Positions 7,249-14,635 of a stretch of 18,331 nucleotides of DNA are shown in pieces (position 1 is the first letter of the stretch; each line of letters starts with the position of its first letter). This DNA comes from JAKAQB01 sp035702855 (lineage in GTDB: Bacteria; Actinomycetota; Acidimicrobiia; Acidimicrobiales; Palsa-688): the NCBI GenBank assembly GCA_035702855.1, contig DASSZM010000141.1:1-18331 (forward strand), read 5' to 3'. The notes beneath the pieces are model-generated. The model searched no databases. It was not told the DNA's origin and worked only from the letters and a program-made list of their open reading frames with translations. A program made the position numbers and the translations under genes.

Positions 7249-9051
7249 CTACTGCGGCGGGCCTGCCTTGAGGGCGATGGTCGTCGAGTGCTGCGCGCCC
7301 GACGAGGTCACGTAGCCGAGCGAGACGCTCTGGCCGGTGTGCAGCTGCAGGATCTGCTTGGTGAGGCCGGCGGGCGAGGTGACCGGCTGCCCGTTGATGC
7401 TCGTGATGATGTCGCCGGAGCTGAGGCCGGCGGTGGCCGCCGAGGTGCCGGGCAGGACGTTGGCGATCGCTGCGCCCGAGGTGGTCGGCGGCGTGGTCGG
7501 CGTCCCCGAGGTCCCGGAGGCGCCGAGCCCGAACCCCCCGAACCCCCCGAGGCCGCTGCTGGCGCCGGCGTTGTAGAGCTGGGTCGGAGTGGTGACCTCG
7601 ACCCCGAGGAACGGGGTGGCCCCGATGTGGACCTGGCTCGAGGAGCGCCCCGCCTCGATCTGTCGGGCGATCCGCATCGCCTCGTTGATCGGGATGGAGA
7701 AACCCTCCGTGCCGGCATTGGACGGCGTCTGGAAGGTGAACGAGCCGTTGCTGGAAGCAGCGGTGTCGATGCCGACCACCCTGCCGTTGGCGGTGACCAG
7801 CGGGCCGCCGGAGTCGCCGGGGCGGATGTCGGCGTTGCTCTGGATCAGGCCGTGCAGGGTCTCGGTGGTGCCGCTGCCCTGGTCGCTGGCCGTGATCGAC
7901 TGGTTGAGGGCGGTGATGGACCCGCCGGCCACGCTCGGCGTCCCACCCGCCCCGCCGGCGTTGCCGATACCGACCACCGGCTCACCGGTGCGCAGCGGGG
8001 ACGAGTTGCCGAGCTTCACCGTGGACAACCCGGAGGCGTGCTGGAGCTGCAGGACGGCGATGTCGTCGGTGCGGTCGTAGCCGACGACCTTCGCCCGGTA
8101 GGTCCGGCCGTTGCCGAGGTCGGTCACCGAGAGCGCGGTCTCGCCCTCGATCACGTGGTTGTTGGTGAGCACCTCCCCGCTGGAGGTCAGCACCATCCCG
8201 GTGCCGGCCGCCTGCTCGCTCTGATAGGCAAGCTGGGTGTTGATGTCCACCAGGCCGGGATCGACCTTGTTGGCGATGGCGGTGACGTCGGACGGGCTCC
8301 CCGCCGAGGTGGACACCGACCGGCCGCTGCTGCCGGACGCGCCGGGGACCCCCAACCCGCTCGAGCCGCTCGATCCGGAGCCGAAGCTCCCCCCGCTCGA
8401 CCCGGAACCGAAGCTCCCCCCACTCGACCCGGTGCCGCTCGAGCCGGACGGAGCCGTGGCCGAGGGCTGCGACGTGCTGTCGAGGCCGGCGCCGATCCCG
8501 ACGCCGGCACCGCCGACGATCAGGGCACCGGCGGCGAGCAGGGCCGCCACCGCCCCCCGGCGCCGCCGGCGGCGGGTACGGGGATCGGGGTTGTAGCCGT
8601 AGCCGTAGCCGTAGGGCTGGCCGCCCCATGCGCCGTGACCGCCCTGGCCGTAGCCGGGGTAGGGGCCGGGGCCCCACTGCCCGCCGGCCCACGGGTTGGC
8701 CGAGGGCCCGGCGGGCCCCCAGCCCTGGACGCCCGGCTGCCCGTCGTGGCCCTGCCCGCCGGCCGGGGACGGACCGTCGCCACCCGGGTGCCAGCCGGGG
8801 GGCGGCGGCCAGGCACCGGGGTGCGGGCCCCAGCCGCCGTACGGCTGCCCCCCGCCCCCGGGGGCCGGCTGCTCAGCCCCGGGGGCCGGCTGCTCACCGG
8901 CGGCCTCACCCGAGGGGCCGGGGTCGGCGCCGGCGGGCGAATGCACGTGCCAGCCGGGGGCCGGGGACGCCTCCTCGCCGCTGCCCGCCCCGCCGCCACT
9001 TGCGGGAAGGGATCGAGTCCAGTCGTTCCGGGTGTCGTCTTCGTCGGGCAT
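7249..9051 (-). CDS. Membrane-anchored HtrA/DegP-type serine protease with PDZ domain
   Basis: The protein has 600 residues and belongs to family S1C, which handles envelope protein quality control. Residues 1-155 are a Gly/Pro/Trp/Tyr-rich cytoplasmic region ending in a run of arginines (158-165). A single transmembrane helix spans about 166-190, and a Ser/Gly linker follows to about 252. The trypsin-like domain has a complete triad: His299 (TNNHV), Asp330 (DDIAV) and Ser414 (GDSGGPL). A PDZ domain occupies about 525-598 (NVLPGTSAATAGLSSGDIIT). It is separated from the protease by a Gly/Phe- and Thr/Pro-rich insert (about 495-524). The protease should face the outside of the cell. The ATG at 9051 is preceded by GAGGAG at about 8 nt. 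The layout matches PepD/HtrA-type proteins of actinobacteria. Confidence 0.94.
   Translation of the reverse strand: MPDEDDTRNDWTRSLPASGGGAGSGEEASPAPGWHVHSPAGADPGPSGEAAGEQPAPGAEQPAPGGGGQPYGGWGPHPGAWPPPPGWHPGGDGPSPAGGQGHDGQPGVQGWGPAGPSANPWAGGQWGPGPYPGYGQGGHGAWGGQPYGYGYGYNPDPRTRRRRRRGAVAALLAAGALIVGGAGVGIGAGLDSTSQPSATAPSGSSGTGSSGGSFGSGSSGGSFGSGSSGSSGLGVPGASGSSGRSVSTSAGSPSDVTAIANKVDPGLVDINTQLAYQSEQAAGTGMVLTSSGEVLTNNHVIEGETALSVTDLGNGRTYRAKVVGYDRTDDIAVLQLQHASGLSTVKLGNSSPLRTGEPVVGIGNAGGAGGTPSVAGGSITALNQSITASDQGSGTTETLHGLIQSNADIRPGDSGGPLVTANGRVVGIDTAASSNGSFTFQTPSNAGTEGFSIPINEAMRIARQIEAGRSSSQVHIGATPFLGVEVTTPTQLYNAGASSGLGGFGGFGLGASGTSGTPTTPPTTSGAAIANVLPGTSAATAGLSSGDIITSINGQPVTSPAGLTKQILQLHTGQSVSLGYVTSSGAQHSTTIALKAGPPQ
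8369..8422. repeat. Tandem 27-bp repeat, two copies, inside the protease linker
   Basis: Two adjacent 27-bp units (8369-8395 and 8396-8422) differ at three positions, and a third partial copy follows. They encode the 9-residue period GSFGSGSSG in the linker between the membrane helix and the protease domain. Such repeats change linker length by slippage. Confidence 0.8.
8856..8896. repeat. Tandem 21-bp repeat in the protease N-terminal region
   Basis: Two consecutive units built on CCCCGGGGGCCGGCTGCTCA encode two copies of a heptad EQPAPG(A/G) in the cytoplasmic proline-rich region of the HtrA-type protease. The copies are almost identical at the DNA level, suggesting recent duplication. Confidence 0.75.
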
Positions 9052-9261
9052 CTCACCACTCCTCAGGGCACCGGGTGGGATCTCCTGCCACCGGGCTTCT
9101 CGTCACCAGTTATCCCCATCTGCCTGAGCCTTCGCTGAAAGCGCCCTAGGAGTTGCTCCAAACGCCGCGGGTGCGTCCCGGCGACACGCCGCCGGCCGCA
9201 CCAGCACCACGGAGCGCGCTCGCCCCGGCCTGCAGTCGCGCCGACGGTGGCACCAGCCGCC

Positions 9262-10239
9262 TCAGCCCTCGCCGCCAGTCGCCGGGAGGGCCGCCACCTG
9301 TTCGGGGCTGGGCCCGGCGCCCAGCGGCGGCCGTCCCCGCTGCTCGTCCCAGGCGAGCACGTCGGCCGCCGTCCGCTCGAGCGGGGTGGCGGTCAGCCCG
9401 ACGGCGCGGGCCGCCGACGCATCCCGCTGGAACACCACCCAGGGGTCGTCGCGGCCGAGGACCAGCGGCAGCCCGTCGCCGAGCCCGGCCGCCGGCACCC
9501 GCTGCGGCGCGCCTCGGCCGGCCGCCGACACGCAGGCGTCGATGAGGCCGGCGAGGGTGGTCGGCTCCGCCGGCCCGACGGCGTTGTAGGTGCCGGGGCG
9601 GTCCGCCTCGAGGAGGGACACCACCAGGCAGGCGAGGTCGCCCGAGTCGACGACCTGCACCGGCTGGTCGAGCCGCTCGGGGACGGGCGCCCGCCCGTCG
9701 GCGGCGGCGCGGACCCACCAGGTGAAGCGGTCGGTCGGGTCGTGGGGACCGGCGACGATGCCGGGACGGACGATCGTCGCCCGGTCGCCGAAGGCGGCCA
9801 GGGCGTCGTCCTCGCAGGCCACCTTCAGCGGACCGTACGTCTCGTCGGTGATCTCCTCGGTGCTGCGCTCGGCAGGCAGGCGGGGAGCCGACTCGGCGAG
9901 CGGACCGTCGGCGACGGCGAAGTCGTACACCGAGCCGGTGGAGATGAGCAGGTAGCGGCCCGCGCCGCCGTCTCCGCCACCGGCAGCGAGGGTGTCGGCG
10001 ACCTGGCGGACGTGGCGGGGGACGTAGGCGCTGACGTCGACCACGGCGTCCCAGCGGCGGCCGGTCAGGGCGCCGTAGTCGCCGACCTCCCGGTCCCCCA
10101 CCAGCCGGGGCACGCCGGGGAACAGCTCCCGGCCGGTCCGGCCGCGGCCGAAGAGGGTCACGGCGTGACCCCGCTCCAACGCCACGTCGACGATCGCCCG
10201 CCCGACGAAGACGGTCCCACCGAGCACCAGGATCTCCAT
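9262..10239 (-). CDS. NAD-dependent epimerase/dehydratase family protein
   Basis: The protein has 325 residues and is an extended short-chain dehydrogenase/reductase-like protein. It begins MEILVLGGTVFVGRA, a GGTxFVG variant of the nucleotide-binding glycine motif (7-13). A Ser/Thr-containing STGSVY lies at 100-105, and the catalytic pair Tyr135 and Lys139 appears as YGPLK. The substrate is unknown. Relatives with GGTxFVG are often annotated only as NAD-dependent epimerases or reductases. The ATG at 10239 lacks a Shine-Dalgarno, but TAGGCT ends exactly 7 nt before it, fitting a leaderless transcript. The open frame extends further upstream but loses similarity and would run into the next gene. 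It lies 61 nt downstream of the Gfo/Idh gene and on the same strand. Confidence 0.85.
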   Translation of the reverse strand: MEILVLGGTVFVGRAIVDVALERGHAVTLFGRGRTGRELFPGVPRLVGDREVGDYGALTGRRWDAVVDVSAYVPRHVRQVADTLAAGGGDGGAGRYLLISTGSVYDFAVADGPLAESAPRLPAERSTEEITDETYGPLKVACEDDALAAFGDRATIVRPGIVAGPHDPTDRFTWWVRAAADGRAPVPERLDQPVQVVDSGDLACLVVSLLEADRPGTYNAVGPAEPTTLAGLIDACVSAAGRGAPQRVPAAGLGDGLPLVLGRDDPWVVFQRDASAARAVGLTATPLERTAADVLAWDEQRGRPPLGAGPSPEQVAALPATGGEG

Positions 10240-10246
10240 CCGGGCG

Positions 10247-10252
10247 AGCCTA
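10247..10252 (-). promoter_or_regulatory. -10 box for a leaderless epimerase-like mRNA
   Basis: The minus strand reads TAGGCT, then seven bases (CGCCCGG), then the ATG of the epimerase-like gene. This is the spacing expected when transcription starts at the A of ATG. No recognisable -35 is present and no ribosome site competes. Confidence 0.55.
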
Positions 10253-10300
10253 CCCAGCCGGGGAAAGACGCCCCCACCCCCGGGCGGGCGCCGCCTGGCG

Positions 10301-11197
10301 CTACCGGCCGTCGATGCCGGCGGCGGCCTGCTCGGCGGCGGCGAGCACCCGCACCACGTCCAGGCCGAAGCGGACGTCGCAGGGGTGCCCGGTGTCGCCC
10401 GAGCGGATGGCGAGGAGCAGGTCATCCACCGCCCGCCGGTAGGCGTCGGCGACCGTCGTGGGGTCCTCGGGGCGGTGCAGCACGCCCCGCTCGCCGTAGA
10501 AGGTGGCCCGCCGCTCCCGGGCCGCCGGCGGGGCGTCGAGGGCGAGGATCATCGAGCCGGTGCCGCCGTTGCGGTGCGCGGTGGTGAGCACGACCGTGTC
10601 GCCCGGGCCGCGGACGGCGGCGACGTTGTCCACCGGGCCCAGCCCGGCGGTGACCGTCGCCAGGGCGTGGGGGCCGATGTCCCACAGCGCCCCCCGCTCC
10701 CGCCGCCAGGCCGAGGTGGCGTAAGGGCTGCCGGCGACGAAGATCGAGCCCAGCTCCACGTAGTTGGCGATGCTCCAACCGCCCCGCGCCAGCTGGTCCC
10801 ACCAGGGGCCGAGCCCGGGGCTGAAGCGGGCGGTGAAGAACACCACCGACGCCACCCCGGTCGTCGCCGCCGCCGAGGCGACCGCCGCCGCCGCCGGCAC
10901 GTCGAAGGCCAGCGGCTTGTCCAGCAGCAGGTGCCGGCCGGCGGCGGCGGCCTGCTCCGCCATGCGGGCCTGGACGTCGGGCGGCAGGGCGACGGCGACC
11001 GCGTCGACGTCGCCCAGGATGGCGACGGGATCGGACGTCCCCCGGCACCCGAGCTCACCCGCCAGGGCGGCGGCCCGCCCGGCGTCGCGGCCCCACACGG
11101 CGACCAGGTCGACGTCGGGGTGGGCGACCAGGCCGGGACCGTGCACCGTCGCCGCCCAGTGGCCGGTGCCGAGAAGCGCGAAACGGACCTTGCTCAT
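10301..11197 (-). CDS. Gfo/Idh/MocA family oxidoreductase
   Basis: The protein has 298 residues and is a predicted NAD(P)-dependent dehydrogenase acting on a sugar, inositol or related polyol. The N-terminal Rossmann fold starts FALLGTGHWA (about 6-15). The family motif LLLDKPLAF (91-99) supplies the conserved lysine, here in a DKP rather than EKP form. WDIGPHAL in the C-terminal half matches the D-x-G-x-H substrate-site segment. The length is a little short for the family (usually 330-380) but both domains are present. The ATG at 11197 has AAGGAG five bases upstream. It overlaps the stop of the upstream membrane-protein gene in an ATGA, so the two are translationally coupled. The substrate cannot be told from sequence. 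Confidence 0.88.
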   Translation of the reverse strand: MSKVRFALLGTGHWAATVHGPGLVAHPDVDLVAVWGRDAGRAAALAGELGCRGTSDPVAILGDVDAVAVALPPDVQARMAEQAAAAGRHLLLDKPLAFDVPAAAAVASAAATTGVASVVFFTARFSPGLGPWWDQLARGGWSIANYVELGSIFVAGSPYATSAWRRERGALWDIGPHALATVTAGLGPVDNVAAVRGPGDTVVLTTAHRNGGTGSMILALDAPPAARERRATFYGERGVLHRPEDPTTVADAYRRAVDDLLLAIRSGDTGHPCDVRFGLDVVRVLAAAEQAAAGIDGR

Positions 11198-12339
11198 GCC
11201 TGCTCCTTCGGCGGGGCCCACGGCGAGTCGCCGCCGTCGGTCGAGGTGGGGGCCGAGAGCCGGGCGGGCTCACGCGACGCCGGGTCCTCGGGGTGGGGGG
11301 CGGCGACGTCCGCCGGGGGGCGGGACCAGCGGTGATCGTCGAGCGGCTCCCCCGGCCCGGGCCCGGGGGCGGGCGGAGCATCGGGTCCGCTGGCGAACGA
11401 CGGCCAGGGTGGGAGGAGGACGTGGGGCGGCTCGGGGATCCACCAGCGGGCCACGAGCACCAACGCGAGGGCCACCCCGGCGATCACCTCCACGTCGTAC
11501 CAGGGCCGCAGGGAGGCGCCGACCACCGAGATGCCGAGGCGGTGCACCGACGCCGGGGGGTAGATCGAGTACACGACGCCGGGCGGGTCGAGGCCCACCA
11601 CCGCCGAGGCCGCCTGGCTGGCGACCGCCACCAGCACGCCGCCGGCCGCCACCACCCCGAGGCGGGCCGGGCGCCAGAAGGCGGCCGCGATCGGCACGAG
11701 GGCCCAGGCGACGGCGGCCACCAGCGTCCCGGCGAGCACGACCGCAGGCTGGTCGAAGGCGTTGCCCTGGTTGACCGACAGCAGCTGGCTGAAGGCCCGG
11801 AACGCCAGCTGGTAGTGGTCCCACGCCGGCAGCAGGGCGACGCCGAGGAGGATGCCGGCGGCCGCCATGCACAGGATCAGGGGCGCAGGACCCGACCCCC
11901 GCCGGAGCCCACCGGGGGCCCACGGCGGGGCGAGCAGGGCGACGACGGCGCCGGCGGCGCCCACCACCCACCCGGCGGCCAGCAGCAGCAGGCCCGGCCC
12001 GGGCACCTCGAGCACGCCGCCGACGGTCGAGACCACCAGCCCGAGCTCGGCCAGCGCCAGGCCGGCAGCCAGCGCCCCGCCCGCCGGGCGGGTCGGCAGG
12101 GGCACGACCAGGCCGGTGGCCACCAGCCACCCGCCGGCGAGGATCGCCTGGGCCACGACCAGCTGGGTCGAGCCGGCCATCGAGGAGTAGCCGCTCCCCT
12201 GCGGGAAGAACAGGCAGACGACGTGCAGGACGGCGGCGAGACCGAGCGGCACCGCCGAGACCAGGGCCCACCCGTCGACCCCGGCACGCGTCCGGTTCGC
12301 CGCGTCGTCGGGCGGCGGAGGGGGCGGGGGGACGATCAC
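11194..12339 (-). CDS. Predicted 8-TM membrane protein, function unknown
   Basis: The protein has 381 residues and I do not recognise a family. It has a proline-rich N-terminus (seven consecutive prolines from residue 4) followed by about eight hydrophobic helices, at roughly 22-45, 58-81, 87-111, 113-137, 152-172, 198-222, 227-250 and 281-301. A Pro/Asp/Ser-rich cytoplasmic-type tail (about 302-381) follows. A short loop with NQGNAFDQP lies between helices 5 and 6. The GTG at 12339 is chosen; an in-frame GTG at 12357 would add six residues. Neither has a clear ribosome site. GACAAT lies 8 nt before the chosen start and could be a -10 box. The stop codon overlaps the Gfo/Idh start (ATGA), so the two proteins are probably made together. 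Confidence 0.75.
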   Translation of the reverse strand: MIVPPPPPPPDDAANRTRAGVDGWALVSAVPLGLAAVLHVVCLFFPQGSGYSSMAGSTQLVVAQAILAGGWLVATGLVVPLPTRPAGGALAAGLALAELGLVVSTVGGVLEVPGPGLLLLAAGWVVGAAGAVVALLAPPWAPGGLRRGSGPAPLILCMAAAGILLGVALLPAWDHYQLAFRAFSQLLSVNQGNAFDQPAVVLAGTLVAAVAWALVPIAAAFWRPARLGVVAAGGVLVAVASQAASAVVGLDPPGVVYSIYPPASVHRLGISVVGASLRPWYDVEVIAGVALALVLVARWWIPEPPHVLLPPWPSFASGPDAPPAPGPGPGEPLDDHRWSRPPADVAAPHPEDPASREPARLSAPTSTDGGDSPWAPPKEQA

Positions 12340-12587
12340 GGCGGCCCATTGTCGCACCGGACCCCGGTGGGCGGCGAGCACGATGGGCCGGTGATCGACA
12401 GCCACGTCCACCGGCCGGGGAGCGCCGCCGGGCTCAACGCCGCGTCGGCGGCGCTGGCCGCCGATCCCCCCCGGGGGCCTGCGGGTGGTCGGTGGGGCGA
12501 CGGTGCCCCCGGTGACGACGACCGCGCCGGCCCGGTGCGGGCCGCCCGTCGCCTCCAGGACCGGCTGCGGGTCTGAGCCCCCCGCCG
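12340..12587. other. Intergenic stretch with a short plus-strand ORF remnant
   Basis: This gap lies between the acyl-CoA dehydrogenase stop and the membrane-protein start. A plus-strand ORF at 12391-12576 (GTG start, 61 residues) begins VIDSHVHR, which resembles the metal-binding start of amidohydrolases. It has no domain beyond that. Third-position GC is high in this frame up to a run of seven C at 12466-12472 and then becomes high in a neighbouring frame, as if one base had been gained. I regard it as a possible gene remnant or a chance ORF, not a secure gene. Confidence 0.3.
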
Positions 12588-13841
12588 TCAGGGTGCCTGC
12601 TGGAGCTCCCGCCAGGTCCCCCGCCTGCCGGCGGGCTCCTTGGGCAGGCCGAGCACGAGCTCGCCGAGGATGTTGCGCTGGATCTGGGACGTGCCGGCGT
12701 AGATGGTGCCCGCCCGGGCGTTGAGGAAGGTGCCGACCCACGACGCCGGGTCGTCGGGGGCGCCGACGTCGTCGGTCCCGAAGGCGGTGGTCGGCCAGCG
12801 GCCCGCCGGCTCGGTGGCGTCGGCGCCGAGGAGGTCGACGGCCAGCTCGGTGACGAGCTGGTGGTACTCGCTCCAGTACACCTTGAACACCGAGCCCTCC
12901 GGGCCGGGCGCCTCGCCGGCGACGAAGCGGGTGAGCGACCGCAGCCCCAGGTAGCGCATGATCTCGACCCGGGCGTGGGCGTCGGCCAGCCGTTGGCGGA
13001 CGAGGGGGTCGGCGGTGCGGCCCCGCCGGCGGGCGAGGCCGACGAGGCGGTCCAGCTCGGCGCGGAACAGGATCGGGTTGGTGGCCGCCGCCTCCCCCCG
13101 CTCGAAGCCGAGGAGGGTCATCGCCACCGCCCAGCCCCGGTCGACACCGCCGACGACGTTGGCGGCGTCGGTGCGGGCGTCGGTGAAGAACGTCTCGTTG
13201 AACTCCGACGCGCCGGTCAGCATCCGGATCGGGCGGACCTCCACACCGGGCTGCTCCATCGGCACCAGCAGGAAGGTGATCCCCTGGTGCTTGGGGACGT
13301 CGGGGTCGGTGCGGGCCAGCACGAAGATCCAGTTGGCCGACTGGGCCGCCGAGGTCCAGACCTTCTGGCCGTTGAGCACCCACTCGTCGCCGTCGAGCAC
13401 CGCCCGGGTGGACAGGTTGGCGAGGTCGGAGCCGGCACCTGGCTCCGAGTAGCCCTGGCACCAGCGGTGCTCGCCGGAGAGGATGCGCGGCAGGAAGTAC
13501 CGCTTCTGGTCCTCGGTCCCCCAGCGCAGCAGGGTGTTGCCGACCATCTGGATGCCGAAGGCGTCGTTGGGCGCCCCCGCCGGGACGCCCGCCCGGGCCA
13601 GCTCCTCGGCGAGCACCACCTGCTCGACCGCGGTCAGGCCGGCGCCGCCGTACTCGGCCGGCCAGGCGGCCGCCAGCAGCCCGTTGGCGGCGAGCACCTG
13701 CCGCCACTCCCCCGCCCAGCGGCGGGCCTCCTCCGGCGGCAGCGCCCCGATGCCCGACCAGCCGGCCGGGAGGTGGGAGCGGAGGAACGCCCGGATCTCC
13801 TCCCGGTAGCGCTCGGCGGCAGGCGGATAGCTCGGATCCAC
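12588..13841 (-). CDS. Acyl-CoA dehydrogenase (FadE-type)
   Basis: The protein has 417 residues, close to the usual family length. It is an FAD enzyme introducing the alpha-beta double bond in acyl-CoA or CoA-linked carboxylic acids. All three parts are present: an N-terminal helical domain, a middle beta domain with CQGYSEPGAGSDLA (128-141) and the WVLNGQKVWTS segment (154-164), and a C-terminal helical domain with the signature YAGTSQIQRNILGE (381-394). The residue before GTS is alanine, whereas medium-chain enzymes carry the catalytic glutamate there. Glu247 in GFERGE sits where isovaleryl-CoA dehydrogenase-like enzymes keep theirs, so it is the likely base. The GTG at 13841 is preferred, with TAGCGT exactly 7 nt upstream suggesting a leaderless mRNA. 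An in-frame ATG at 13877 is possible but overlaps the ppgK start. Confidence 0.92.
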   Translation of the reverse strand: MDPSYPPAAERYREEIRAFLRSHLPAGWSGIGALPPEEARRWAGEWRQVLAANGLLAAAWPAEYGGAGLTAVEQVVLAEELARAGVPAGAPNDAFGIQMVGNTLLRWGTEDQKRYFLPRILSGEHRWCQGYSEPGAGSDLANLSTRAVLDGDEWVLNGQKVWTSAAQSANWIFVLARTDPDVPKHQGITFLLVPMEQPGVEVRPIRMLTGASEFNETFFTDARTDAANVVGGVDRGWAVAMTLLGFERGEAAATNPILFRAELDRLVGLARRRGRTADPLVRQRLADAHARVEIMRYLGLRSLTRFVAGEAPGPEGSVFKVYWSEYHQLVTELAVDLLGADATEPAGRWPTTAFGTDDVGAPDDPASWVGTFLNARAGTIYAGTSQIQRNILGELVLGLPKEPAGRRGTWRELQQAP

Positions 13842-13847
13842 GCCTCG

Positions 13848-13854
13848 TACGCTA
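13848..13854. promoter_or_regulatory. Symmetric -10 element serving both divergent genes
   Basis: The 7-mer TACGCTA reads TACGCT on the plus strand and TAGCGT on the minus strand, both TANNNT -10 boxes. On the minus strand the GTG of the acyl-CoA dehydrogenase follows after 7 nt (leaderless). On the plus strand the ppgK ATG follows after 22 nt, leaving a short leader with a G-rich run as ribosome site. No -35 boxes are evident on either side. Confidence 0.5.
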
Positions 13855-13875
13855 CCGGCGGCATGATGGGGGGCC

Positions 13876-14619
13876 ATGGAGGCGAGGATCGGCTTCGGCG
13901 TCGATTTCGGGGGGTCGGGGATCAAGGGGGCGCCGGTGGATCTCGTCACCGGTGAGCTGGCCGGCGAGCGGTTCAAGCTGGCGACCCCCCAGCCGGCGAC
14001 GCCCGAGGCGGTGGCGGGCGTGGTCGCCAAGGTCGTCTCCCACTTCGGCTGGGAGGGACCGGTGGGGGCGACGTTCCCGGGGGTGATCACCGGCGGGGTG
14101 GCGCGCACCGCCGCCAACGTGGACCCGTCGTGGATCGGCGCCGACGTCGCCGAGGTCCTGGCCGACGCCGCCGCCGGCCCGGTCGTCCCGGTCAACGACG
14201 CCGACGCCGCCGGGCTGGCCGAGGTGGTGTGGGGCGCCGCCCGCGACCACGACGGCCTGGTCCTGGTCGTCACCCTCGGGACCGGGATCGGCACGGCGCT
14301 CGTGCACCAGGGTCGGCTGGTGCCCAACCTGGAGCTGGGCCACATCGAGCTCGGGGGCGTCGACGCCGAGACCCGCGCCAGCGCCGCCGCCCGGGAGCGG
14401 GAGCGGCTCGACTGGCCGAAGTGGTCGAAGCGCCTCCAGCGCTACTTCCGTGCCCTCGAGGACTACCTCTGGCCGGACCTGATCGTGGTCGGGGGCGGGG
14501 TCAGCCGCAGGGCGGAGAAGTTCCTGCCGTTGCTGCAGCTGCGCACCCCGATCGTGGCCGCGACGCTCGAGAACCGGGCGGGCATCGTCGGCGCGGCCCT
14601 CCTCGCCACCCCCGAGTGA
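13876..14619 (+). CDS. ppgK: Polyphosphate glucokinase (ROK family)
   Basis: The protein has 247 residues, matching actinobacterial polyphosphate glucokinases. The enzyme phosphorylates glucose to glucose 6-phosphate using polyphosphate, often also ATP. The N-terminal phosphate loop is DFGGSGIKGAPVD (10-22). TFPGV (67-71) and TAANVDPSWIG (78-88) are characteristic of this subgroup. NDADAAG (107-113) carries the catalytic aspartate at 108, and LGTGIGTAL (134-142) is the second phosphate-binding motif. The ROK zinc motif CxCGxxGC is absent and there are no cysteines, as expected for PPGK. The ATG at 13876 is the first usable start and follows a G-rich stretch. It is divergent from the acyl-CoA dehydrogenase and 16 nt upstream of cbs. 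Confidence 0.94.
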   Translation: MEARIGFGVDFGGSGIKGAPVDLVTGELAGERFKLATPQPATPEAVAGVVAKVVSHFGWEGPVGATFPGVITGGVARTAANVDPSWIGADVAEVLADAAAGPVVPVNDADAAGLAEVVWGAARDHDGLVLVVTLGTGIGTALVHQGRLVPNLELGHIELGGVDAETRASAAARERERLDWPKWSKRLQRYFRALEDYLWPDLIVVGGGVSRRAEKFLPLLQLRTPIVAATLENRAGIVGAALLATPE

Positions 14620-14622
14620 GGG

Positions 14623-14628
14623 TACGGT
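14623..14628 (+). promoter_or_regulatory. -10 box for a leaderless cbs mRNA
   Basis: TACGGT lies in the 16-nt gap after the ppgK stop, followed by seven bases and the ATG of cbs at 14636. The geometry is identical to the acyl-CoA dehydrogenase and epimerase-like genes. GAGGG also occurs but about 13 nt from the ATG, too far for a ribosome site. cbs may therefore be transcribed separately from ppgK. Confidence 0.5.
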
Positions 14629-14635
14629 CCGGGGC

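Noticed and set aside
8369..8434. The 27-bp repeats as a CRISPR-like array
   Set aside because: The copies are directly adjacent with no spacers, keep the reading frame, and encode a Gly/Ser linker in the protease.
2965..9138. Long plus-strand open frames opposite the importer, ChrB_N, DUF2237 and protease genes (for example 2965-4887, 4262-6301, 7117-9138)
   Set aside because: They are antisense shadows in GC-rich DNA. Their translations are Arg/Gly/Pro-rich without domains, while the minus-strand genes carry intact family motifs.
9052..9261. A stress sigma-factor promoter ahead of the HtrA-type protease
   Set aside because: GGAGCAAC and GATAAC-like strings occur but no pair has a good consensus and spacing. 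I see nothing I could defend in this 210-bp gap beyond the ribosome site.
12340..13707. A minus-strand frame running from 13707 through to 11194 as one 837-residue protein
   Set aside because: Only the part from about 12339 down looks like a real membrane protein. The rest is a shadow of the acyl-CoA dehydrogenase read out of frame.
13842..13877. An upstream ATG start (13877) for the acyl-CoA dehydrogenase
   Set aside because: The extra residues do not resemble the family, and the start would overlap the ppgK ATG and both putative promoters. The GTG at 13841 has a well-placed -10 box.
14590..14635. A SAM-responsive riboswitch ahead of cbs
   Set aside because: Only 16 nt separate the ppgK stop from the cbs start, which is too short for any aptamer.
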